From an uncultured Clostridia bacterium (lineage in GTDB: Bacteria > Bacillota > Clostridia > TANB77 > CAG-508), in the NCBI GenBank assembly GCA_947625565.1, contig CANQOU010000003.1:1-28686 (forward strand): 28,686 nucleotides of DNA. The letters run 5' to 3'. This document shows positions 14,509 to 21,924 of the stretch, piece after piece. How positions within the stretch are numbered: the stretch's first letter is position 1; each line of letters begins with the position of its first letter. The notes below the pieces were generated by a model. It saw nothing but the letters and a program-made list of their open reading frames with translations, searched no databases and was not told where the DNA came from. The position numbers were made by a program, and so were the translations under genes.

Positions 14509-16943
14509 TTTTTCCCATTTTTAATTCAGCCAGTTTTTCTAAAGTCATAAGGACTTCTCTTGGTTTGTTTCTTTCATATCCTGAAATCACTCCTCTTTCC
14601 TCCATTTGGTCTATAATTCTTCCTGCTCTTGCATATCCTACTTTAAATCTTCTTTGAATAAATGATGTTGAAGCTTGTCCTGTTTCTACAACTGTTTGGA
14701 TTGCATCCATTAGTAGGTCATCTGTACCATCATCTACTCCACTTGTTTCAGTTATTTCTTTATCTTCTTTGTTACTATTTTCGATACTTTCCAAAATCGC
14801 CTCACTATATGTTGCTGTGCCATTTTGTTTTACAAAATCAACTATTTTTTCTACTTCGTCATCTGATACAAATGCACCTTGTACTCTTACTGGTTTTGGA
14901 GCTCCTGATGGGAAGAATAACATATCTCCTTTTCCTAATAGTTTCTCTGCACCTACGCTATCTAAAATTGTTCTAGAATCTACTTGTGAAGATACTGCAA
15001 ATGCAATTCTTGATGGTACATTTGCTTTAATTAGTCCTGTTATAACATCTACTGAAGGTCTCTGTGTTGCGATTACTAAGTGCATTCCTGCTGCTCTTGC
15101 TTTTTGAGCTAAACGGCAAATTGATTCTTCTACATCTTTTGCTGCTACCATCATTAAATCTGCAAGCTCATCTACTATAATTACGATTTGTGGAAGTTTT
15201 CCTGCTCCTTCTTCTTTTTCAATAGCTTTATTATATCCTTTTAAATCCCTTACGCCTTTTCCGTGCAAATAAGTTATATCTGTTATCCATTTCTTGTACA
15301 GCCCAAGCTAATGCTCCAGCAGCCTTTTTAGGGTCTGTTACAACTGGAATTAATAAATGTGGTATTCCATTATATACTGAAAGTTCAACTACTTTTGGAT
15401 CTACCATTACAAGTTTTACTTCACTTGGTTTACTTTTATATATGATGCTCGTAATAATTGTATTTATACATACACTCTTACCAGAACCAGTTGAGCCAGC
15501 AATTAGCACATGTGGCATTTTTGCAATATCTGCTAATTGTATACTTCCTGCAACATCTCTTCCTAATGCAACTGTTAATTTAGATTCGCTATCTTCGAAC
15601 TCGTCACTTTCAATAACTTCTCTTAGATTAACTGCCTGTTTTTCTTTATTTGGTACTTCTATTCCTACTGCTTGTTTTCCTGGAATTGGTGCTTCTATAC
15701 GAATTGTCTCTGCTGCTAAATTTAAAGCAATGTCATCTGCTAAATTAGCAATTTTACTAACTCTTACTCCTTCTGCAGGTTTTAATTCATAACGTGTAAT
15801 TGCAGGTCCTACTGAAACATGTTCTACCTTTGCTGAAACACCAAAGCTATATAATGTCTTTTGTAATTTTGATGCTGTATCTGTTAAAGCTTTAGCACCA
15901 CCTTTTAATGCTTTTTGTTTTGGTTTTGCTAATAATTCTACTGGTGGATATTCATAATGTTCGTCTTCTACAACTACTGAATGTTCTAACTGCAATACCT
16001 CTTTTGTTTTATCTTCTTTCTGCTCTTCTTCTTGTTTAAATAAATTATTTTCAATAACTTCTGGTTGTATTTCTTCTTGGTTTGCTCCCATACTAGAATT
16101 TGATATGTCTTGTTTTAATCCGAATATTCCACTTTTTTTAGTTTCACTTGTCAAAGGAACTAATTCGTCTTCACTATGGTCATATTTTTTCAAATTATTA
16201 TTTGTATTTTCATCAACAATTCTTCCACCAAAGTTAATTTTTATTTGTTCTCCTGATGCTTCTTGTTCAATCTGCTTTGATAATTGTCTATTTTGTTGAT
16301 ACTCTTCTTTTTGCATTTGTCTTGCTTCATATCGTGCTTGTTTACGTTCTTCCTTACGTGCTTGCGAATTTTCTATGATTTTCTGTATAATTTCTTTAGT
16401 ATTAATTCCAAACATAAACACTATAAGTGAAACAGCAACTCCAATGCTTAAAATAATGGTTCCAAATGTTCCTAATAAATTAACAAGAGGCACCGCAATT
16501 GCACTACCAATTGCTCCTCCACCAACACCTGTTGTTCCTATACTATATGCATCTTTTACTACTTCTGTTATTTCCTTAGATGGGATTATATCTCCTTTTG
16601 AAATCTGAAATGTTGCCATCAAAGTAGCTATTGTAATTAAGAATATTAAATATTGTACTAATTTATATGTTAATTCATAACTATCTTCACAGGCAATTTT
16701 AATCGCTAGTGCAAAAATTCCAATAGGAACAACATAGCGAATAATTCCCATTAGTCCACCTAATATTTCTGTTAGTTTAACACCAACAATTCCCGATTTA
16801 GTATAAATTAAAACAGCAGAAAGAATACTTAAAATAAACAAGATAACAATTGCCATATCTATTTTAGATGCTTGTTTTCTAGTTGTTCTTTTTGCTGTTT
16901 TCTTTCCTGATTGATTTCTATTATATGTTCTTTTTTTGGCCAT
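14483..16943 (-). CDS. ftsK: DNA translocase FtsK/SpoIIIE, frame split by a +1 shift at CGGA
   Basis: Septal DNA pump that clears chromosomes from the division site. The first frame (to 15231) has a basic start, four membrane helices (about 28-190), a Glu/Gln-rich linker, the alpha domain, and Walker A GSTGSGKS at 483-490. The second frame (open from 15268) carries Walker B IVIIVDELADLMM, RPSVDVITG, and the C-terminal gamma winged helix (FIQRRFKVGYARAGRIIDQME). The break lies between Walker A and Walker B, inside the conserved NRYNLFA-x-KGVRDLKGYN segment, exactly at codon 561, CGG followed by A. Joined it is 819 aa, normal for FtsK. Without frame restoration the motor would be dead, although the gene is otherwise perfectly conserved. 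Confidence 0.93.
15260..15263 (-). other. ftsK: CGGA at the +1 frame break of ftsK
   Basis: Best localised of the three sites. LFA in the original frame and KGVRDLKGYN in the +1 frame are adjacent in FtsK proteins with one variable residue between them. That residue is encoded by CGGA: GCA-CGGA-AAA-GGC-GTA. Confidence 0.8.
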
Positions 16944-16946
16944 TTT

Positions 16947-17450
16947 CTATTTCAACTCTTTTCTACTATTTTGTATTGTTTTAATGTTTTCTTCCATAGA
17001 AAGTTGCATTAAATTTAATGCTTGACTCATATTTTCTTCTAATTTTGCTAATGTATTAGTTAAAACAGATTCTGTATCTCCTAGTAAATTATCAGCATAA
17101 TCTTTTGTTCCTTTTGTAATTTCACGAGACATTTCATTTGCAGTTTCAATAATTTCTGCTTTTTGGTCATATGCTTTTTTTGTAATTTCATGTTCATCTA
17201 TCATTGCTATGATTCTATTTTCTGCTTCTTTTACTATGTCATCAGCTTCTTTTTGCGCTTCTACTAAAATTCTTTCTCTTTCTTCTTTTACCCATTTTGC
17301 TTGTTTTAATTCGTCTGGAAGCTTGATACGTATTTCTTTAATTAAATCTAACATTTCCTCTTTATCTACTATGACTTTAGCAGAAAATGGTAATCCTCTT
17401 CCATTTTCTAATAAATCCTCTAATGTATCCAATAATGTAAAAATCTCCAT
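16947..17450 (-). CDS. Coiled-coil protein resembling ATP synthase b-subunit/DivIVA-type stalks
   Basis: A 167-aa almost entirely helical protein. The first 50 residues (FTLLDTLEDLLENGRGLPFSAKVIVDKEEMLDLIKEIRIKLPDELKQA) are typical of a clostridial family encoded beside rsmD. The rest is a long Glu/Lys/Ala coiled coil (about 55-165) of the kind often mis-annotated as F-type ATPase subunit b. It has no membrane anchor, so that annotation is unlikely to be functional. ATG at 17450 has an AGGGGT site. It lies 14 nt after rsmD and 3 nt before ftsK. It may be a cytosolic scaffold; role unknown. Confidence 0.75.
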   Translation of the reverse strand: MEIFTLLDTLEDLLENGRGLPFSAKVIVDKEEMLDLIKEIRIKLPDELKQAKWVKEERERILVEAQKEADDIVKEAENRIIAMIDEHEITKKAYDQKAEIIETANEMSREITKGTKDYADNLLGDTESVLTNTLAKLEENMSQALNLMQLSMEENIKTIQNSRKELK

Positions 17451-17464
17451 GGTTTTACCCCTTT

Positions 17465-18025
17465 CTAATTTAAGCTATTTTTTAAAAACATCAAACTAGC
17501 CCTTCCATATTTTTTTACTTTTTCTATTTCTAAGGAGTCTATTTCTTGTATCTGCTGCAAAAATTCTTTTTCTCTGTCTGTTTCTACTATAATAATTGTC
17601 GTAGATTTTATTTTTTGTTGTTCTTTTAATATTTTTATAGCATTGATAACATATTCTGTTTTATATGGTGGGTCTAAATAAATAATATCTGGTGTTTCTT
17701 TTAATTTTGTTGTTATAAAAGCTTCATAGTCTCCTTCATATAATAATATTTTGTCTTTTAAGTGTGTTTTTTCTACGTTTTTCTTGATTATTTCTATTGC
17801 TTTAGGAGATTTTTCACATAATATTGCTTTTTTTGTTCCTCTGCTTGCTGCTTCTAATCCAATAGCTCCACTTCCAGAAAATAAATCTAAAAAAATGCTG
17901 TCTGTAATTTTATCTTGTATAATATTGAATAATGCTTCTTTTACTCTATCTAATGTTGGTCTTGTTTCTGTTCCTTCTAATGTATATAATTTTGTTCCTC
18001 TTGCCTTCCCTGAAATAATTCTCAT
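17465..18025 (-). CDS. rsmD: 16S rRNA (guanine-966-N2)-methyltransferase
   Basis: A 186-aa SAM-dependent enzyme modifying G966 in the 30S subunit. It starts MRIISGKARG and has RPTLDRVKEALFN, the SAM-binding FLDLFSGSGAIGLEAASRG motif, and the catalytic LDPPYK motif, all standard for RsmD. A GTG at 18031 sits only 2 nt from the AGGAG site, so I use the ATG at 18025, 8 nt away. It is the first gene of the rsmD-coiled coil-ftsK-unknown-RNase-GH15 operon. Confidence 0.95.
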   Translation of the reverse strand: MRIISGKARGTKLYTLEGTETRPTLDRVKEALFNIIQDKITDSIFLDLFSGSGAIGLEAASRGTKKAILCEKSPKAIEIIKKNVEKTHLKDKILLYEGDYEAFITTKLKETPDIIYLDPPYKTEYVINAIKILKEQQKIKSTTIIIVETDREKEFLQQIQEIDSLEIEKVKKYGRASLMFLKNSLN

Positions 18026-18046
18026 AGACACTTCTCCTATGTTACT

Positions 18047-18074
18047 ATTTTATCGTATTTTCTAATAAAGTCAA
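18047..18074 (-). promoter_or_regulatory. Promoter of the rsmD-ftsK-GH15 operon
   Basis: TTGACT (18074-18069), 16 bp, TAAAAT (18052-18047) on the minus strand, about 20 nt upstream of the rsmD start, implying a very short leader. Confidence 0.65.
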
Positions 18075-18139
18075 GAGTATTTACGCAATTGTAATATACA
18101 TTTAACAGTTTTGTAATATTTTTCCTTTATTACACTAAA

Positions 18140-18172
18140 AAAACAGTTAAAATATCAAATTTCAACTGTTTT
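18140..18172 (-). terminator. Rho-independent terminator of sepF-divIVA
   Basis: On the minus strand a 14-bp stem (AAAACAGTTGAAAT with ATTTTAACTGTTTT, one G-T pair) with a 5-nt loop runs into a T-run. It lies 10 nt after the divIVA stop. Confidence 0.85.
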
Positions 18173-18182
18173 CATTTGTTTA

Positions 18183-18644
18183 TTAGTCTTCGTCTTCACT
18201 TTTATTTATTTCTTTAAGTAATTCACCTTGTGATACTATTAGTGATTCCATCTTTCTTCTATAAATATCAAATTGTCTTTTTAAGTCATCAAATTCTTTT
18301 TGTTTTAACATGATTTGGGTATCTAATTCGTCTGCTTGTTTTTTTGCATTTCCTTTTGCTTCTTCTATCATTTGGTCTGCTTTTTTCTTAGCAACATTTT
18401 TAAGTTCTTCTGCTGTTGTTTGTGCTACAACAAGTGTATTTTGCAATGTGTCTTCCATTGTCTTATATTGTACTAGACTTTTATTTAATTCTTCTACTTG
18501 TGCACGCAACTCTGTTACTTCTTTATAGTTTTTTGTGTATTCTACTGTTAAGTCATCTAAAAAGTCGTCTACTTCTTCTACACTATAACCATTCATCATT
18601 TGTTTTGAAAATTTTTTATTTTCAAGATCTAATGGTGTTATCAT
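18183..18644 (-). CDS. divIVA: DivIVA-family cell-division/pole protein
   Basis: A 153-aa coiled-coil protein that senses curved membrane at septa and poles and recruits partners. The N-terminal lipid-binding domain is clear: ITPLDLENKKFSKQMMNGYSVEEVDDFLDDL (residues 2-32). A long coiled coil follows (about 40-148) with an acidic end. GGGAGG precedes the ATG at 18644. It lies 18 nt downstream of sepF in a two-gene division operon closed by a strong terminator. Confidence 0.92.
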   Translation of the reverse strand: MITPLDLENKKFSKQMMNGYSVEEVDDFLDDLTVEYTKNYKEVTELRAQVEELNKSLVQYKTMEDTLQNTLVVAQTTAEELKNVAKKKADQMIEEAKGNAKKQADELDTQIMLKQKEFDDLKRQFDIYRRKMESLIVSQGELLKEINKSEDED

Positions 18645-18662
18645 TTTAATCCTCCCATATGA

Positions 18663-19148
18663 CTAATTGATATTATTGTTTTTTAGCCAAGATACAGAAA
18701 GTTTACTTTTTATTTCTTCTCTTGCCATTTCATTTGTAATTTCATAGTTTGATGGTGCAACTAAAAAGATAGAGTTTGATATTTTTTGAATATATCCATC
18801 TAAAGCATAAACTCCTCCACTAATAAAGTCAACTATTCTTCTTGCAACATCTTTATTAACATACTCTAAATTAACAATTACAGATTTTCTTTCTTTTAAA
18901 AATGCGCATATTTCATCTGATTGCTCAAAAGTTGTTGGTTGTGAAATAACCATCTTAACAGCTTGACCTGCTTGTGGCATATTTACAACTTTCTTTCCTC
19001 TTCCAAACAATCTTCTATCTTCTACTACTTCTTCCTCTTCTGGCTCATCTTGATAACCATATGTGTTCTCCTCATCTACTTCTTCCTCTTCTGGCTCTGC
19101 TGAGTCCATTCCAAATAAATCCCAAACTTTATTCATCAATGCTGACAT
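18663..19148 (-). CDS. sepF: SepF, FtsZ-anchoring division protein
   Basis: A 161-aa protein that tethers FtsZ to the membrane in Firmicutes. It has an amphipathic N-terminal helix (MSALMNKVWDLFGM), an acidic Glu-rich linker (about 17-43), and the SepF core from VVNMPQ through VISQPTTFEQSDEICAFLKERKSVIVNLEYVNKDVARRIVDFISGGVYALDG (shown in pieces; core about 54-140). AGGAGG precedes the ATG at 19148. Its 122-nt upstream region carries its own promoter. Pairing with divIVA is the common Firmicute arrangement. Confidence 0.93.
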   Translation of the reverse strand: MSALMNKVWDLFGMDSAEPEEEEVDEENTYGYQDEPEEEEVVEDRRLFGRGKKVVNMPQAGQAVKMVISQPTTFEQSDEICAFLKERKSVIVNLEYVNKDVARRIVDFISGGVYALDGYIQKISNSIFLVAPSNYEITNEMAREEIKSKLSVSWLKNNNIN

Positions 19149-19186
19149 AAAAAAACCTCCTAATTTAAATTCCTTAGTATTTGATA

Positions 19187-19217
19187 ATAGTATCTAATTT
19201 TTTTACAAGATTGTCAA
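19187..19217 (-). promoter_or_regulatory. Promoter of sepF-divIVA
   Basis: A consensus TTGACA lies at 19217-19212 on the minus strand. The -10 is either GATACT (17 bp spacing) or TACTAT (19 bp spacing), which overlap at 19194-19187. Confidence 0.55.
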
Positions 19218-19270
19218 TAGTTTTTTAGAATGTCATATTTATTTAATATTGTTGTAATATTGCTGTAACA

Positions 19271-20551
19271 TTATTTTACTTTCGACAAATCTGGGTTAAG
19301 TACAATTTCATCATAAATACTAATATTTTTCATATTTGTAATTTGTGTGCTAGTATATCCTAATTCTTTTAATTCGTCTGATGTATAGTTAGTTATTATT
19401 GAATATTTATCATTTTGTTTCTTTATTTTTACAAGGATTTTACTTAAATATCCTGCTCTATTTCTAATAACATATTTCAATCCATCTTCTTCAACTATTG
19501 ATTGGTTTGGAACTCTTAATCCAATATGGCTCCACCAAATTAGGTCAAATGAAATTTTTCGATAATTTAATAGTTCTTCAATATCCTTGTCAATTTTTAA
19601 TATTAACAATGTTTCATCTTCATTTTCTTGAGAAATATATGTAATTTCTGCATCTATTTCATTTGAATTTGATAAACGAACGCTTACCTTATCCCCTACT
19701 TTTGCTTCCTTACTTTCTTTCGTATTTGAAATTGTTGCAATATATGCTTCAAAATTATCTATTATTTTTCCACATTCATCACTTGTTGCAATTGTTTTTC
19801 CTGTTTTTAGATTTAGATTTTCTAAATATTCTTTACTTATTGCAGAAAAATTTCCTGGAGTTAAAGTTTCTTCTAACCCGTCTACTTTGTATGATACTAT
19901 TCCACTTTTTGGAGCTTTGATTGTTTCAGCTCCTTCATTTAATTCTTTTTCTAAATTTGTTCTCTGCTTATTTAATTGTTCTATGTATGAGCCTGATGGG
20001 CTTTTTTCTCCTACAATTTTTGCTTTTTTATCAATAAGTTGCATAATTTGTTTTTCATATTCAGTTAATTTAGAAATATCTGTTGTTTGATTTAATTTTT
20101 CTATTTCTCTGTCTATTTGGTCTTCTATTAACTTTATATCAGAATAGTATAAATCTGTTTGGCTTTTAACTGTTTCTTGTATTTTTGCATCTAATTCTGT
20201 AATTTGAGTTTTCAAGCTTTCTTCATTTTTACTATAATATCTAAAAATAATTTCATTCTTTGCTGCTTTTTCTCCTTCACTTTTGATTTGTTCCATTCCA
20301 TTTTTATAATTGTTTCCTTGTACTACAACTTCGTCTCTAATTACATATCCCACTCTTGATTCTTCTAAATACAACTTTCCCTCTTCTACTCTAAAAATGT
20401 CAGTTGGTTCTCTTACTAATAGATAAATAATATATAGAAAATAGAATGCAATTATTAATAGCAAAGCAAAAAATACTGATTTTGAGATTTGTTTTTGCTT
20501 TGCTTTTTTTATATCTATTCTGCTTTTCTTTGTTGTGTCTTTTTGCTCCAT
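19271..20551 (-). CDS. HlyD-like membrane-fusion protein
   Basis: A 426-aa protein with a basic cytosolic start, one membrane helix (about 24-46), and an extracytoplasmic part. That part shows a lipoyl/barrel-sandwich half (about 60-100), a coiled-coil hairpin (about 105-210), and the second half IKAPKSGIVSYKVDGLEETLTPG (shown as the family's APxxGxV element). A beta-barrel region ends with SIYDEIVLNPDLSKV. It belongs to the clostridial HlyD-like proteins found next to sepF, where no cognate ABC transporter is usually present, as here. Its start overlaps the miaA 3' end by 37 nt. Function in envelope biogenesis is inference. Confidence 0.78.
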   Translation of the reverse strand: MEQKDTTKKSRIDIKKAKQKQISKSVFFALLLIIAFYFLYIIYLLVREPTDIFRVEEGKLYLEESRVGYVIRDEVVVQGNNYKNGMEQIKSEGEKAAKNEIIFRYYSKNEESLKTQITELDAKIQETVKSQTDLYYSDIKLIEDQIDREIEKLNQTTDISKLTEYEKQIMQLIDKKAKIVGEKSPSGSYIEQLNKQRTNLEKELNEGAETIKAPKSGIVSYKVDGLEETLTPGNFSAISKEYLENLNLKTGKTIATSDECGKIIDNFEAYIATISNTKESKEAKVGDKVSVRLSNSNEIDAEITYISQENEDETLLILKIDKDIEELLNYRKISFDLIWWSHIGLRVPNQSIVEEDGLKYVIRNRAGYLSKILVKIKKQNDKYSIITNYTSDELKELGYTSTQITNMKNISIYDEIVLNPDLSKVK

Positions 20552-21474
20552 TCTCCCTTCATTCCTTCCAAAATAATATGAATATTATTTCGCATATCTT
20601 CTGTAGCATCTAGCCATATAGTTTCTTTGTTTTTTCGAAACCATGTCATTTGTCTTTTTGCATATCTTCTTGTTTCTTGTTTTATTTTTTCTATCATCTC
20701 TTCTTTTGTTGTTTTTCCATTTAAATATTCTACTACTTCTTTATATCCTAGTCCTTGCATTGCTGTTGGAAACTTATCATATTTTTCTAAGATTTCTTTT
20801 ACTTCTTCTATTAGTCCCTCTTCTATCATAATATCTACTCTTTGATTTATTCTCTGATATAGTTTTTCTCTGTCCCAACCTAATGCATATATATGATAAT
20901 CAAATTCTGGTTCTTTTTGTCTTGATAAAATATCTTGTTCAGTTTTTGTTTTTCCTGTTGAATGATAAATTTCTAATATTCGTAAAATTCTTTTTTTATC
21001 AGTTTTTGCAATTTTTTGGATTGCTTGTGGGTCGATTTTTTTTGCCTTTTCATATAACTTTTCTAGTCCATCTTCCATTACTTGCTTTTCTAATTTTTTT
21101 CTATACTCCTCATCAAATTCAATTTCTGGATATTCAATCTCATAAATTAAGCTATTTACATATAGTCCTGTTCCTCCTACAATAATTGGTGTTTTTCCTT
21201 TTTTTATAACCTCTATTATTGCTTTTTTTGCATCTTTTTTGTAATCTGCTACACTATATCTTTGTGTTGGCTCTATTGAACTTATTAGATAATGCTTTAT
21301 TCCTTGCATTTCTTCTATTGTAGGTTTTGCAGTTCCTATGTCCATATCTTTATAAATTTGCATTGAATCACATGATATAATTTCTCCATCTATTTGTTTT
21401 GCAAGTTCGATTGAGAGTCCTGTTTTTCCTGATGCAGTTGGTCCACATATTACAATAACTATTGGTTTTTTCAT
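20515..21474 (-). CDS. miaA: tRNA dimethylallyltransferase
   Basis: A 319-aa enzyme that prenylates A37 of tRNAs reading UNN codons. Walker A GPTASGKT is at residues 11-18, followed by DGEIISCDSMQIYKDMDIGTAKP and the GGTGLYVNSL loop, AMQGLGYKEV and the C-terminal RRYAKRQMTWFRK tRNA-binding motif. An open frame extends upstream to 21534, but the ATG at 21474 has AGGAG 8 nt ahead and overlaps the previous stop (TAATG), giving the family's normal start MKKPIVIVICG. Confidence 0.96.
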   Translation of the reverse strand: MKKPIVIVICGPTASGKTGLSIELAKQIDGEIISCDSMQIYKDMDIGTAKPTIEEMQGIKHYLISSIEPTQRYSVADYKKDAKKAIIEVIKKGKTPIIVGGTGLYVNSLIYEIEYPEIEFDEEYRKKLEKQVMEDGLEKLYEKAKKIDPQAIQKIAKTDKKRILRILEIYHSTGKTKTEQDILSRQKEPEFDYHIYALGWDREKLYQRINQRVDIMIEEGLIEEVKEILEKYDKFPTAMQGLGYKEVVEYLNGKTTKEEMIEKIKQETRRYAKRQMTWFRKNKETIWLDATEDMRNNIHIILEGMKGEWSKKTQQRKAE

Positions 21475-21902
21475 TATTTTTCTCCTGCCATAATTTTTAA
21501 TATTCCTTGCTGAGTTGTAGTCATATATCCACATTCAAGTATCAATAATATAAGTAATATTCCTACACATAATATTGCTCTTTTTAATAATTTATTAGTT
21601 TTCATATTTTCCTGAAATGTAGATTCTATTCCTCGACTAAAAAATGGCATAACAAATAAGCCATTGATTCCTGTAAATAGTGGTACTAATATATTTTGAA
21701 TATATTTCATAACTGCATCATTTGAATATTCTATTTTACCTTTTGATATTCCATATGTGATATATGTTGCAATAAATACCACTATTAGTTCAGCTATTAT
21801 ATATATAACTTTTTTACTTTTTTCCATATTGCCTAAGCTATAATATGTCCATATAATTAGTATAGCAAATGTTATTATAATTGTAACTATAACTAATGGC
21901 AT
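21474..21902 (-). CDS. Small membrane protein of unknown function
   Basis: A 142-aa protein with four hydrophobic helices (about 3-20, 27-47, 66-84, 106-128 from the ATG). I do not recognise the family. A TTG at 21938 inside the mutL end gives a longer frame, but the ATG at 21902 has GGAAAGGA about 9 nt upstream and begins directly with a membrane helix, so I prefer it. It lies between mutL and miaA and is coupled to miaA through TAATG. Confidence 0.65.
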   Translation of the reverse strand: MPLVIVTIIITFAILIIWTYYSLGNMEKSKKVIYIIAELIVVFIATYITYGISKGKIEYSNDAVMKYIQNILVPLFTGINGLFVMPFFSRGIESTFQENMKTNKLLKRAILCVGILLILLILECGYMTTTQQGILKIMAGEK

Positions 21903-21924
21903 GTTTAAATGTCCTTTCCTTTTT

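Noticed and set aside
10719..15263. Explaining the three +1 breaks as ordinary sequencing indels or pseudogenes
   Set aside because: The rest of each gene is intact and free of other lesions, and all three coincide with the only in-frame CGG codons, while identical CGGA tetramers out of frame cause no break. I cannot exclude it without reads, so it is kept as the null hypothesis.
16947..17450. F-type ATP synthase subunit b
   Set aside because: It is coiled-coil rich but lacks the N-terminal membrane helix and any other ATP synthase gene nearby.
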